A program made the position numbers and the translations under genes. A stretch of 64,000 nt of DNA, from contig OX453272.1 in assembly GCA_949710005.1 (NCBI GenBank), forward strand, positions 7,743,633 to 7,807,632. Direction: 5' to 3'. Positions 17,301 through 28,453 of this stretch are shown here, piece after piece. A model generated the notes under the pieces. It had not been told where the DNA came from, searched no databases, and worked only from the letters and a program-made list of their open reading frames with translations. Numbering within the stretch: the stretch's first letter is position 1; every line of letters starts with the position of its first letter. This DNA is from Ricordea florida. Taxonomy: Eukaryota; Cnidaria; Anthozoa; Corallimorpharia; Ricordeidae.

Positions 17301-18460
17301 AGCTCTGTAGATGACTTTGCCCAGCTGCTTTCCACATCTCAACTGAAAGACCAAAGCATAAGTTGCCTTCAAGTGTAATGTTAAGTAACATATGCTGGGT
17401 TGCCAAATCTAGATGTCCTTCTGATATAAACCTAACTGAAACTCCATGAAACTCCTGCAAACAAGTTTAACTACACAGCTACACAGCTGGCATTTTCTCA
17501 ATCGTTTGCTTAGATGGTGTGTTGTGCCAGTTTCTATAGAAATCAACAGCTTTTCTTTTCTTTTACTAGGATGTTGACATTAAGAAGCAAGCTGGAAATA
17601 ACCCGTATGCCTTTATCCAGTTTGTGGAACTGAGCAGTGCTATCCAGGCCAGAAGAAGAATGGACAGAGAATTTGTTGGACGGAATAGGGTTAAGGTGAA
17701 TACAGTGGAAGAATGTGAGAGGATATATGTCTGGTTTTCATAGTTTGGGAAAATCCCAGCCAATCGTGAGTTCACTATTTCCCGACCATCCTACATTTTG
17801 CTGATATATCGGGAGATCGTCCCCATACGCCATTTATATTTGTTACTGGGGGTGCTGGAGCCAAGCAGTTAGAGAATTGCTAGCAAGCTAAAACTATCGC
17901 CAGCATCCCCAGCAGTAAAAATCTGGGATGTACCTGGAAAAATAATAGAAATGCTCACGATTTTCACAATTTGTCAGCAACCATACCAGATAATAAGTGG
18001 TGTCTGCAGTTTTGAGTTTTCATAAGTCGGAAAATCTGGGACAGACAGGAAACTGTGAAAGCCCCATCATCTTGGATTTTCCTGACATATGAATTTCTGC
18101 CTATATGGAGAGCCTATACGAATGTTCTGACTTCTTAGACTAGTGTGCATTGTGATATGATAAACTGACTTGTTTTGTTCTCTGTAGGTTGGGTTTGGTA
18201 AAGTGTCCCCCATCAACACTATATGGGTTGGAGGTATCACAGGTGGACTGACTGAACAACAGATAGACAGGCACTTTAGTCGGTATGGGCGTGTCACCAG
18301 AGTGGTGGTAAACAGACCCAAGGAACAGGCCCTGGTCAGCTTTGACAGTGTAGAGTCAGCTAACATCGCTCAAGGAGAAATGAAGGGCAGGTCACTGTTT
18401 GGACGCCGAGTAAGGGTGAGAATGGATCACAGAGTTGCTTTGATAGCTGTTCTTGAACTC

Positions 18461-18499
<39 letters not shown>

Positions 18500-21400
18500 G
18501 ATCATTTTTGTTATTATTATTATTGTTATTGTTATTATATTGTTAATATTATTATTATTATTATTATTGTTATTATTATTGTTATTATTGTTATTATTAT
18601 TATTATTTTTATTATTACTTAAGCAACCAGTTATTTACAATACAATACTTACAGTACTTACAATACATATAATATCCTTATCACTTTACAATCAACATTA
18701 AACAAAACAAGACAAAAAGAAAGAAACTTGAGAAGTTTTACAATACCCAGACAATACATGGCCATCCTTTACTATACAATGCAGTGAAATTGAGGATTTA
18801 GAGTTGTTTGTTCAGTTTAAACAAAACTTACGAGCAACTCCCCAAAATAGAACTTTTTCTGAGCTTTGTTGCTCTATTCTCTTAAAACTGTTCTTGAACT
18901 CTTGTACTTTCATGAGCCAAGTTTTATTCGTCATGGGGGATGTTAACATGTGCTTGACACTAGGGCAACTTGCACCCCGGCACAAGTGTACCCTAATTTC
19001 CTCTTGAGGCAGCAAATGTCGTTCTAGGTGAGGGTGTTGTCCACTGTAGTTTCTCCTCAGAGTGGGGATCCCATTCCAGTATCGAATCTGACTTTGGCAT
19101 GAAAATGAATAGCTACTTGTGTGTCGTTCGGCCCTAAATTTGCTGAGCGTAATAGTCAAATCGAACAAGCAAAAAATCATGCTTGTAAACATGATTCACC
19201 TGGTTAGGGTCACTGAACCCTTGTTACGTTTCCTGGTGGTATTTGTTTGCACAATTTCAATTGAATAGTGTCAAGCAACTGTGGCAAGGGTGGGTTAAGC
19301 ATAATGTGGTTGAATAATGAAGGCAAATTGTGTTATGGATTTCTATACTCTGCACTGCACTGACCCCGGTATTCAACAATATACGTTTCAGTTGCCACGT
19401 GGATGTAGTTGATGCCTGCGCTGCATGATGTTGCTAAACAAGTCAGACTTGGTCCTAATCGCTTTTTTGTTCATTCACAAAGGTGGAATTTGTCAGCCGT
19501 GAAAGTCGTCAGCTGTTTTATGACGCCTTACAGCGCGTTGGTCAAACAGACAGTAACAGCAGCAATAGCAACAGAAGATACGACCCACCCTCACCCTCAA
19601 GATCCAGAGGCCGTGGAAGCGGAGGAGGACCCGGATACTATGATGGTCGATGGAGGGGCAGTCGTAGTGGGCGTGGTAGTATGAGACGTGAGCCGCGGGG
19701 GTACAGATCGTGGCATGGGGGTGGGGGTGGTGGTGGCAACGAGTATGACTATCCCGATGGGGGTGGTTTCCATCAGCGGGGACCTGCACGTTACCGTGGT
19801 CCATATGATGGACCTGGCTATGAGAGTGATGATTACGACCAAGAACTCCGCGAGTTCAACTACAGCAGACAAAGAGAACGCGAAAAGGAGCAAGGTCGGC
19901 AGAGACAGGAAAGGAGTGGCCGGGGTAGAGAGAGGGAAGACGGGAATTACAGTGGAAATGAGCGGTATTATCCTGAAAGCCGTGACCGCTGGCAAGACGA
20001 GGAGAGCAGCCCCGGCTCGTTTGATGATTCCCACGATCGCAAAAACGTTCGGCCACGAGAGTTTTCCGAAGATCGTAATCGAGACCGAGACTATAGCGAA
20101 GACGAGGATCGGACATCTTCGTCTCGCAATAAATCCTCCGCTCGTGACGTAGAGAAAGAAGAGAAGAGATCAAAGAAAAAGGAGAGGAAAAGAAAAAAGC
20201 CTAAGCTTTCCCCTGACACTGAAGATGGCGAGGAAAAAGACGCTCTCAGTGAAGAGGAAAGAACGGAAGACAAAACAAGTTTAGATGGAAAGAAACGTAA
20301 AACGAGTCGAGACGATGATGCTGCGCCTAGAGTCGAGCAGAGAGAATCTGAAAAAGGAAACTGGTCTGAGCGATTGGAAGGCAGTGATGGAACCAGAGAT
20401 GGCGAGCTTCCTGTTAAGGACGGGAAAAAAGAATCTGCACCGAGGTCCCCTCTAATGGAGAAGGCTAGCAGAAAAAAAGACAGAAAGGAATCGAAGAAAC
20501 ACCGAAAGAAACAGAAGCGTTTGCGTGGTGCTTTAGGTGAAGAGGAGGAAGAAAGAGAATTAGAGGAAGAATTAGTGCGTGCTGAAGAGGCAGCAGCAGG
20601 AGCAGCGGTAACAAGAGAGGTAGGAGATCAGCCAGCCCCTCCTCCGCCTCCGCCGCCATCTCTTGACCAGCAGAAACCAACTGTGAATGCGGAATCACAA
20701 AACAAAGCAGGCGGCTTTGACGCTCATTTTGATTCGTCTGAATTCAACGACAAAGCTCGGCAACGTTTGGTTGAAGAGGCCGTGCCAAAAGACGAGAGAG
20801 ACTTCATAAGAGATGGCATCCCTAACCGATCGCCTCGCAAGGTGCATAGGGATGAACGGAGACGCGACTGGGACAAGACCGAGGAAACAAGACCTAAGCG
20901 CCCACGGCCGTCTGATGAGGAGTCTCCACCCCCTCCCCCTCCGCCTCCTCCGCCTCCCCCAAGGGAACCTACCAGTGAGGGTATCCCATCTGTGGATGTC
21001 ATGTCAAGGGTGGGTGCACCTGATGGGCGTGGAAATCAAATGGCTCCTCGACCCCCGTATGAAATGTTGGTCCAGACAACAATCTATGATGGGAACCGTT
21101 CAGTGGCGCCTGTGGTCGCTTCACCTGTTGCTCCAAACGTACTGACACCGCCACCACCTCTAGCAATTCCCTCACCCGTGGGAGCTCCTGTTGGAGTGGG
21201 AGCACCAGCCATTGGCGTGCCGTCCCCATCAGGTCTACCTCCACCGCCCCCACCCCAACAAGGCTACAACACACCTCCCCCTGTCCCACAGCAGTCCAAT
21301 GCGGATACCCTGTTGGACCTCCTCCGTCGTTATCCAGTTGTGTGGCAAGGATTGCTAGCGTTGAAGAATGATACTGCGGCAGTTCAGATGCACTATCTTG

Positions 21401-22880
21401 CTGGGAACGCTCGTCTGGCCGAAGTGTCGCTACCGCAGCCGCCCTCTAGCGGAATGGGAGGCGTGCCTCCACCGATCAGGATAGCGCAGCGGATGAGGCT
21501 GGAACCTTCACAGCTGGAGGGAGTCATAAGGAGAATGCAGGTAGGTGAATAATGGTGTTGTTGCCCATGTCTTGATACGGTACTTAACTCCCTTCCCAGC
21601 TGCAAGATCAAGATTTTAGACTTCACATGATCCTGATGTTCGTCCTCTCATTTTTCCAATTTTAGTGAAGCACTTTCCTTCATTTTGCATAAGCGTTCCA
21701 GTTTCGTGTGTACCTATTGCGGTTATGAATATTTGTATTACTCAAAAGAGGTATCCAGTTGGCTACCAGGTGACTCTCCCTGATTGGACGTTAAATAAAT
21801 TGATTGATTAGTCGATTAATTAAATGATTGAAGTAGCTTCAACCTTCTCAAATGCTTATAGATTTTGAAGAGCTTCCATCGTTTTAAACCTACTTTTCCT
21901 GTGTTTTACAGTCAGAGAAGGACCATTGTTTGCTTCTTGCTCTTCCATGTGGACGAGATCCGCTAGATGTTCACGCCCAAACGCGAGCACTGAAGAGCGG
22001 ATTTATCAACTATTTACAGCAGAAGCAGGCCGCTGGGATAATCAATGTCGCACGCCCGGGTAGCACTCAGGTAAAATTCAGTTTCCAAAAATACAACGAG
22101 TCGATCACTCAAATAGTCACGACACGTGTGGGTCAATGGACTCATCAACAACGAAAGTACCTTTTGAAGAGTTTTACGAAGGTTCGTCTTGATTGTTTAT
22201 TTCTTCCTCCACCAGCGGCTTCCATCCAAACTTTATGTTTCGTTCGGTTTGAAAATTCCTTCTCGTGTCTCGCATTAAAACGGGGTGAGTGGAGTCCGTC
22301 CACGTGGTGCAAACTTTTTGTTCTTTATCAGGGTGCGCAACCTTTATATTATAAAGATCAGTAAATTGTACCGCGAACCATCTTTATTCTTGAGTCCGTA
22401 TTGGTACTAACGTTATCCTTCAAGTCCTATCTTATTCTGTGTCCTTAGAAATTATCCAATGGAACTGTCTAAGGCTACGAAGTAGTCTCTTCATCGTCAT
22501 GTATATCTTGTTTTGCCTCCTTCCCCCTCCCTCCTCCTCACTTGCTCCTACCCCTCCCTTGCCCCCCTCCTACCCCTCCCTTGTCGCTCCTCCCCCCTCG
22601 CTCCTCTCTCTCCCTTTCGTTTTTCCCTCTCCCCTCATTCCGTGGATTAGTTCTGATTTGTACAACAGCCATCTAATAACTGCGCCATTTGATATATGAA
22701 GATTCAGACTCCTTACGTTTTACATTGCTAACCCTTTCTTCTCTTTGTTAGCCGTCTTACGTGCTTCACATTTTCCCGCCGTGTGATTTCGCCCAAGAGC
22801 ATTTGGCGCGAGTATCCCCAGACCTCTTGGACAGCGCGGCCGATAGTGGACATCTCATGGTAGTGGTAGCCTCGGTATGA
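8395..22880 (+). CDS. SPEN: SPEN / Split ends transcriptional regulator (4 RRM + SPOC), complete
   Basis: Nuclear RNA-binding transcriptional regulator. In the family, the RRMs bind structured RNA and the SPOC domain recruits SMRT/NCoR-type corepressors. Exons: 8395-8477, 9164-9439, 11895-12091, 12579-12803, 13097-13208, 14966-15048, 16937-17109, 17570-17695, 18188-18415, 19483-21540, 21912-22070, 22752-22880. All phases join to 1282 codons plus stop. RRM1 (about residues 6-82) opens with MVRETRHLWVGNLPENI, the hallmark of SPEN orthologues. RRM2 is about 247-325, RRM3 (RTLFVGNIEKTTT) about 357-427 and RRM4 (TIWVGGITGGL) about 434-505. Residues 515-1100 are rich in RG, RE/KE and poly-proline tracts. 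SPOC is about 1110-1282 (ALPCGRDPLDVHAQT, ending HLMVVVASV). The donor at 18415 was chosen over one six bases earlier because it keeps RVRVEFVSRES. At 1282 aa it is much shorter than vertebrate SPEN (over 3600 aa). Confidence 0.95.
9440..11894 (+). other. SPEN intron 2 (2.5 kb)
   Basis: I see no gene, RNA or clear mobile element here. A short CA-repeat lies near 10367-10380. The open frames within it (for example around 10755-10997) have no recognisable motifs. Confidence 0.6.
13515..13695. mobile_element. CAGGG-ended MITE, copy 1
   Basis: It begins CAGGGTTTTCATCAGG and ends CTGAAAACCCTG, giving an inverted terminal repeat of about 11 bases. The interior matches the stretch at 30171-30350 over most of its length, including CTATGAAGAATTCTC and GAGCTAGTTTTAA-like blocks. 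CAGGG termini are common in hAT-type elements, so a hAT-derived MITE is my best guess. Confidence 0.6.
13946..14677. mobile_element. Foldback-headed MITE in a SPEN intron
   Basis: The left part is a hairpin: AACAACTATTCACCG at 13946 pairs with CGGTGAATAGTTGTT-like sequence ending near 14054, and GGTGGATATTTA pairs with TAAATATCCACC around the centre. TTTTAGTATATACTAAAA follows the hairpin, and TTTTAGTATATACTAA recurs at about 14660 after the phrase CCAATCAGAGCGC. The same plan (hairpin head, then TTTTAGTATAAAT, then CCAATCAGAGCGCGC) is found in the two copies at 24.3-24.8 kb, so they form one family. Confidence 0.65.
15290..15540 (-). mobile_element. tRNA-derived SINE
   Basis: Read on the minus strand, the element starts with a tRNA-like head. 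An A box TAGCTCAGTTGG lies at about 15515-15530 and a B box GGTTCTAACCT about 50 bases further on (near 15465-15476). A body follows that includes GAGGAGAAAGTGCTGCATTG and TTCTCGGATAAGGACG-like blocks and ends in GGGACATTAAAGAACCC near 15298. The A and B boxes at normal tRNA spacing are the internal RNA polymerase III promoter. Confidence 0.75.
15511..16870. repeat. 170-bp tandem array, 8 copies
   Basis: The phrase CCAACTGAGCTAACTGGTCA recurs at 15511, 15681, 15851, 16021, 16191, 16361, 16531 and 16701, exactly 170 bases apart each time. Copies differ by only a few substitutions. Each unit carries the SINE A box (on the minus strand) but not the B box. The array therefore begins inside the SINE head and continues into non-SINE sequence. 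It lies in the SPEN intron between the exons ending at 15048 and starting at 16937. Confidence 0.95.
18461..18618. repeat. TTA/TTG trinucleotide microsatellite
   Basis: About 155 bases of imperfect (TTA)n with interspersed TTG and one ATGATC interruption, right after the RRM4 exon of SPEN. It produces long meaningless poly-Ile/poly-Tyr open frames. Confidence 0.95.
18620..19192 (-). pseudogene. Possible LINE remnant in a SPEN intron
   Basis: The minus-strand frame at 18812-19192 contains RAERHTSSYSFSCQSQIRYW followed by NGIP. This resembles the 'R---Y--SF-P----WN-IP' segment near the end of LINE reverse transcriptases. The microsatellite next to it would fit a LINE tail. The similarity is short, so this is a tentative call. 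Confidence 0.35.
22500..22640 (+). repeat. Polypyrimidine tract in the last SPEN intron
   Basis: About 130 bases made almost only of C and T (CTCC, CCCCTCC and TCCC blocks), about 110 bases before the last exon's acceptor at 22752. It may act as an extended pyrimidine tract or simply be a low-complexity expansion. Confidence 0.7.
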
Positions 22881-23687
22881 TTGCAGAATCTATGTGAGGA
22901 CGTTGCTAGAGCGACCGAGTTATGCACGTAGGGTCTCGCTCACTCCCTATGCCTGGAGGCACGATATCACAACAGGAACTCTCTCTGTTCATCGCGTCTC
23001 TCAAGGCGAGCACAGATTCTGATAACCCGGATTGAATCAAGTGTATTCCCGGGTTGAACACGTGTAGATTGTGGACAATTTAAGAACAACTTTTAATGGT
23101 GATTTCTGCGTTAGAATAACCTTGTTATGTTCGTACCCGTGTAGTCCTTGACTTTCCCAAGTTTACGTTGTTGCTATTGTAGAGCAAGCGTAGATTTCTT
23201 AACCTAAGAAACGTTCTCTATCAATTTTTCTTTTCCTTTTTTCGAATAATACGCTACGTAAATTGAGGGCAAGGCAGCTTAATGCTTTATAGAATGTTTT
23301 GGGCTCAAGGGTCGCGCTTCTTATTCTTTTACTAGTAACTTTAGTCACCTGCGTCTATAGGCTGGCCCGTTTTTGTTTACTTTCTTTTTTGTGTGCTGTT
23401 TTCCGCTAGGTAGGTTTTGGTTTCTCGTATCTTTTAATTAGTTTTTTTTTTAGTCCAATGATACCTGCAGTCCTTCCCTTGTAGGTTATAAACAGCATAG
23501 GGTTTGTGGACAACATTTAAGACATGTAAATTCGAGTCTTATCGTGTACATTTTCCTTTAATGCCGTAAATGTCTTGTATGAATCATGTGAATTGTTTGT
23601 ATAGCTATGTCAAGACGTAAGAAATGATAAAGAACATTTTAGAAGTAATGAAATCGGTCTAGCTATATTTTAAAGTATTAGCAAAGA

Positions 23688-23693
23688 AATAAA
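23688..23693 (+). terminator. Candidate SPEN polyadenylation signal
   Basis: AATAAA about 810 bases after the SPEN stop codon. It is the clearest canonical signal downstream, with T-rich sequence following at about 23710. This would give a 3' UTR of roughly 0.8 kb. Confidence 0.45.
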
Positions 23694-24275
23694 GCAAGAT
23701 CGGATAACTTTTTTTGTTAGCGTTTTTTAACAAACGTTCACCACACTGTGGTGGCTAGTAGCCTTGCAACGAAATGGCAATTGCATATTTTGAAAAGCTT
23801 TCCTGGCCCATCCTCGGTGTAAAACCTGTTACGTTCACGAGTGGCGTAGTACAAAGAAAACAAAGGAGACAACACAATTGAGACTACGACAATAATAGTG
23901 GAAAAACAAAGAAAAACTTCACAGGTTTTTACACCGAGGTAAACCCCTTTTCCTGGTATCAATTCAAGCGGGTTATCAGGAAGGCCGAATATTTGCCGAG
24001 ATTATTTGCCATGTTGTTCAAAAGATCTGGAATACACTCAAAATGGCTGGGCCAATATTTAACCATTCTAATCGAGCAAGCTCGGTCACGAAATGATTAA
24101 TCAGATGCTAAATAATCGGGAGATCCGAGAATGAACAAGACAAGGTACACACTAGTCATGAGGCCCACACGGATGCAGCTGATTCCGGTTTGTGAAACAT
24201 GAAGTACCTTGTAATATTATGACCCCTGACACTATGAAATGCTGGCCCGTCGCAGGGTTAACTCCAGCATTATTT

Positions 24276-24548
24276 AACAATTATTCGTCGAAGGCGAAGT
24301 GATTCTTGGTGAATATTCACCGAGAATCGCTGAGCCTGAGGCGAATAATTGTTTTAGTATAAATACACAGGTGATTATTTCAAAAAAGAAAAGAAAAGCA
24401 TTTTACAACACGAAAAAGTTTTATTTCATTAAAAGCGCGCGAACGACTGGCAGCCATTTTGTTCGTCGAGGTGATTATCGGCTGATAATCTGATAGCGAA
24501 CCAATCAGAGCGCGCGATTTTGTACAATCACCTGAGTATTTATACTAA
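24276..24548. mobile_element. Foldback-headed MITE, copy 1 of a tandem pair
   Basis: Starts AACAATTATTCGTCGAAGG, has a hairpin head (GGTGAATATTCACC palindrome) ending in AATAATTGTTTTAGTATAAAT, then a spacer with CCAATCAGAGCGCGCGATTT, and ends GTATTTATACTAA. The inverted pair TTTTAGTATAAATAC / GTATTTATACTAA bounds the body. Only two bases separate it from the next copy. Confidence 0.75.
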
Positions 24549-24550
24549 TA

Positions 24551-24834
24551 AACAATTATTCGGCGAAGGCGAAGTGATTAGCGGTGAATATTCACTGAGA
24601 CGAAGTCGAGGTGAATATTCACCGATAACACTGAGCCTGAGGTGAATAATTGTTTTAGTATAAATACTAAGGTGATTATTTCAAAAAAGAAAAGAAAAAG
24701 AATTGTACAAGAATTGTACAACGCGAACGACTAGCAGCCATTTTGTTCGTCGAGGTGATTATCGGCTGATAATCCGAGATAGCGAACCAATCAGAGCGCG
24801 CGATTTTGTATAATCACCCAAGAATTTGTACTAA
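24551..24834. mobile_element. Foldback-headed MITE, copy 2 of a tandem pair
   Basis: Same family as the preceding copy, in the same orientation: AACAATTATTCGGCGAAGGC, a longer hairpin head with GGTGAATATTCACC repeated, AATAATTGTTTTAGTATAAAT, CCAATCAGAGCGCGCGATTT, and an end in TTTGTACTAA. The two copies differ in the length of the hairpin stem. Confidence 0.75.
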
Positions 24835-24918
24835 ATTGCTTTATTACATGGCTGGTTCCACGAGTGGACAAGATGCGGCGTATTCTGAGCTCTGATTGGC
24901 TACCTGAGCGGCCAATGG

Positions 24919-25191
24919 ACCGTTCATTTTTTACGAGGAAGGGGGCGCTGGTGCATGGGATTTTGGGGGGATCATGCCAAAAAATTAAGGGAAAGGGGAG
25001 TCACATGAAATATTTTAGCAAAAAACTTTTGTGATGTTTTTGTTTAAAATCCGAAATCGACTTCTCCTTCTTTTGATTGGTGGTGGGGGGGGGGTCATGT
25101 GAAAAATTGGCAAGCTGGGGGGGTCATACAATTTCTAAATTGTGCTTCCCAAATCACACCACCCCCACCCCTCATAAAAATGAACGGTTCC
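24919..25191 (+). mobile_element. G-rich TIR element, copy 1
   Basis: Ends are inverted: GACCGTTCATTTTTTACGAG at the left and CTCATAAAAATGAACGGTTC at the right. The interior has long G runs on this strand (GGGGGGG near 24973 and 25083) and phrases such as GATCATGCCAAAAAATTAAG. A related copy in the opposite orientation is at 44281-44532. Confidence 0.7.
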
Positions 25192-25739
25192 TAAGATGAG
25201 TAGCTCGGGATTACCCGCGGAACAAAACAAAATAAAATGGCCATACAATAAATCCTTTATCGACTAAGCCTGTTCGGTCAAGATGACTGAATATTGTCCT
25301 TCAAAATGTAGTAAGGGTACACAAATGCGCACTGAGGCGACAGTGGTAGAAGGGATAAAACCCTATTGCTACCAAAAAAAAATGAAAAGTTGAGCTCAAA
25401 AACCTGCAGCAAGCGCATATGTATGGCTTTAACATGTCCTTACTACATTTTGATGGGGTCGTTTCAAGCCGCATCCCGCAACTCTACCATCTTTCATTAC
25501 CCTGAATATTGTCCTTGATCTTTTCTTTTTTTGTCGATTTATTGACGTCGACTAGGTAGCGCGACATTTTAATCTACCTAACCACTCAACTCACAACATG
25601 GCGGTATGTGGCCTTTCCGTGCATTAGGGCAACACGGAAAGCCGTAAAAACCTAGAACAGAAGTTTATCTTGCAACTCGGTTCTCTTAATCCCCACGGTA
25701 TCAACGAACGTTTCTCATTCATTTAATCATTCATCTAAT

Positions 25740-25930
25740 TTATTCACTTCCATTCACACAATGCTATGGGTCCACCAATAGCATGGCCCAAACTTCTCTA
25801 TATAAATTGAACGTAACCCAGAATCCTCTCATTCGCTCCGACGAAGGGCTAACGGTCGAAACGTCAGCACCTCCCTTTTACCTTACGGTGGTATAACTTA
25901 CTTAATCAACTCGTTTGATTTACCCAATTA
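25740..25930 (+). mobile_element. Penelope-like element remnant with hammerhead-like motif
   Basis: Around 25837-25872 the sequence reads CTCCGACGAAGGGCTAACGG then TCGAAACGTCAGC. Penelope-like retroelements carry small hammerhead ribozymes with a core CTGANGA, a GGGC-TAAC-GCCC stem II and GAAAC-GTC. Here the core reads CCGACGA and the stem II partner reads GGTC, so it looks degenerate. The assignment is from remembered motif structure; no coding part is visible. Confidence 0.4.
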
Positions 25931-26100
25931 CTTGCTGAAGAACTGGAATGTTTGATGTCATCATCAGGCTGTGTAAAGGCCTGTGTTCCAGTGTTCAGTT
26001 TCCAATTTTCACATTTAAAAGTTGGTTTAACTAAAAATGTTTGGTTGGTGTTAATATGGCATAAGACTCAGGCATGACTTACAAGGTTCTGTTATTTTGA

Positions 26101-26835
26101 ATCCCCTTCTGATGATGTTAAGTAAAAATCTACAAGTATACTAATGTGAATGCTGCAATCTGATTGGCTGAGCTACTGCACACTATCGGCCGTTATAGTT
26201 CACCACTAAATTTTCTCCGATTCTTATTGGTTTAAATTGATCATGTGACGCGATAGTGTTCGTCCGCGGAGACACACTATCAGCGCATAGTGCCCTTCCG
26301 AGGAAAATACCCGGATGGATAGTGCCCGTCCGTGAAAATGTGGATTTTCTGACAGTTATACCGTATTTTTTAGGCAACGTACGTTGTGAATTATTGAAAT
26401 TTCAGACTGTGCGTATGGATAAATATTTGATTGATCTGCATTTAGTGGGTTTTGACTGTTTTTCAACTGGCGCGCGAAAGAAAATTTAGTGGTGAACAAT
26501 AAAGACAATAGAGTGTTTCTGTCTCGGAACTATCGGTCCGATAGTTGCCCCTTGGAAATTTGATGTTCTTAAACCGCGGGGCAACTATCAGCCGATAGTT
26601 CCTCGACAGAAACACTCTATTGTTTAATTAGTAGCGCTTGGTTGAAGATGATAACGTCTTCGTGCTTTAGCGAAGTTTCACAGGAAGATTTAGTATTTTG
26701 GTATTTTTTTCAGTCACCAACACATAATTCGTTTATTATGATTTTTACTAAAAGAATTAGATTTTTTGCTCTCAGTTTTTACTATCACCTCTCGCGCTCA
26801 TAATCTAATTGTTTAATACTATTATCAGGGTGTTA
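26101..26835. mobile_element. MITE with a nested insertion
   Basis: The outer element (ATCCCCTTCTGATGATGTTA to ATTATCAGGGTGTT) matches the uninterrupted copy at 29899-30180. At about 26199 it is broken by a 435-base insertion. The insertion has two parts. One has inverted ends GTTCACCACTAAATTTTC (26197) and GAAAATTTAGTGGTGAAC (near 26480-26497). The other is a foldback at about 26505-26625 bounded by CAATAGAGTGTTTCTGTC and GACAGAAACACTCTATTG. The outer element resumes with GCGCTTGGTTGAAGATGA at about 26633. Confidence 0.75.
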
Positions 26836-27292
26836 ACTTGGAGGTTGGAATAGTTTTTATCTCATAGATACTGAGATTTCCTCACGAAAGAAAGAGTGCG
26901 TAAAAATGATACGTAAAATGCATTAGCCAATAGGAAACGCGAACGATGAAAACTCACTAGTGAAAAAACGTCGTTCGTCCAATCACAAACGCGAACGACG
27001 AAAACTCACTAGTGAACAACATCGCATCGCGATTTCGATTAAATTTGAACCTATAAGCCTCAGTCAGGTTTTTTTTTTCAGTTGAAAAATGTTTATAAAA
27101 GTTGTGAAGGTATAAGCTGACGTTTTATTTCTTGTGTTACTTCATTAAATATTTGATTTTGAAAGAGAAACTGATGTTTTAGTTATTCTAGTTTTACACG
27201 CATACTTTGCAGTTGAATGGGTTCCCTAAACACGCGCGTAAGATTGACAAAATTTGGCTTTTCAAAAATCTCAGTTTCTATAAAATAAACAA

Positions 27293-27442
27293 ATTACACC
27301 ATGGAAATGCTTTGTACGATTTTTTATTCACTCGTTGAGTTGTATCAGAAAACTCACTCGTTCGCTGCGCTCACTCGTTCGTATTCTGATACTACTCAAC
27401 TCGTGAATAAAAATCGTACGCGCGCATTTTCCATGGAGTAAT
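27293..27442. mobile_element. Foldback MITE (150 bp)
   Basis: ATTACACCATGGAAA at the left pairs with TTTCCATGGAGTAAT at the right. Inside, GTACGATTTTTTATTCAC pairs with GTGAATAAAAATCGTAC, and GTATCAGAA with TTCTGATAC. Nearly the whole sequence folds on itself. Confidence 0.85.
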
Positions 27443-27560
27443 CTCTATTTACGTCAAGAACTATATAAATATTGAAGATCATTTGGTAGACTCCGACTTA
27501 AAAATCGAGCTTCGAGCTCTTTCTCTTTTTAATCTCCCGCACCCATCACAGTGGTGCGGG

Positions 27561-28200
27561 AGACTATATTGCATAGTGGCATGAAGTATAAACCCTCCCA
27601 TTATGCCATATAGTCTATTGCACCATTGAGATGGACACGGGGACTATATTGCATACTGGCATGAAGTATAAACCCTCCCATTATGCCATATAGTCTATTG
27701 CACCATTGAGATGGACACAGGGACTATATTGAATACTGGCATGAAGTGTAAACCCTCCCATTATGCCATATAGTCTATTGCACCATTGAGATGGACACGG
27801 GGACTATATTGCATAGTGGCATGAAGTATAAACCCTCCCATTATGCCATATAGTCTCCCGCACCATTGTGGTAGACACGGGGACTATATTGCATACTGGC
27901 ATGAAGTATAAACCCTCCCATTATGCCATATAGTCTATTGCACCATTGAGATGGACACGGGGACTATATTGTATACTGGCATGAAGTATAAACCCTCCCA
28001 TTATGCCATATAGTCTCCCGCACCATTGTGGGAGACACGGGGACTATAATGCATACTGGCATGAAGTATAAACCCTCTCATGACGCCAAATAGTCTCCCG
28101 CACCATTGTGATAGACACGGGGACTATGTGGCATACTGGCATGAAGTGTAAACCCTTCAAATAGTCTCCCGGTCTCCCGCACCATTGTGATGGACGCGGG
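27561..28200. repeat. 80-bp tandem array, 8 copies
   Basis: The phrase GGACTATATTGCATACTGGC recurs with an exact 80-base period (27561, 27641, 27721, 27801, 27881, 27961, 28041, 28121), followed each time by ATGAAGTATAAACCCTCCCA. Later copies are more diverged and the last loses part of its right half. The array ends about 250 bases before the MLF start codon. Confidence 0.95.
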
Positions 28201-28453
28201 GGACTATATCCCGAGAAACAGGCCGATGGTTTACACCTCACTTGTTAGGAGTCTGGGTACAATCGTGCAACGGACTTGCGCAACACTCGGCGCATGCTCA
28301 TTAGAGTAACACAATATTGAATAGAAAGTTCTAGAAGAAGGCAAGCGGTTGATAACGCAACTTGCCTTATAAGTACATTTTGCCTTAGTTATTTAGCGCT
28401 GTAACTAGTTAAATATCAACATCATACAGGATCAAGTAATTTTCAGCTAAGAG

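Larger units (their letters stand above)
22881..28453. other. SPEN 3' UTR and gene-free repeat-rich interval
   Basis: No coding exon is visible. Apart from the SPEN 3' UTR (to about 23.7 kb), most of it is mobile debris listed separately: two tandem foldback MITEs (24276-24834), a G-rich TIR element (24919-25191), a Penelope-type remnant (25740-25930), a nested MITE (26101-26835), a foldback (27293-27442) and an 80-bp tandem array (27561-28200). A 58-base direct duplication containing GAAAACTCACTAGTGAA lies near 26930-27025. Confidence 0.7.

Noticed and set aside
18453..18701. Long poly-Ile/poly-Leu and poly-Tyr open frames
   Set aside because: They are translations of a TTA microsatellite.
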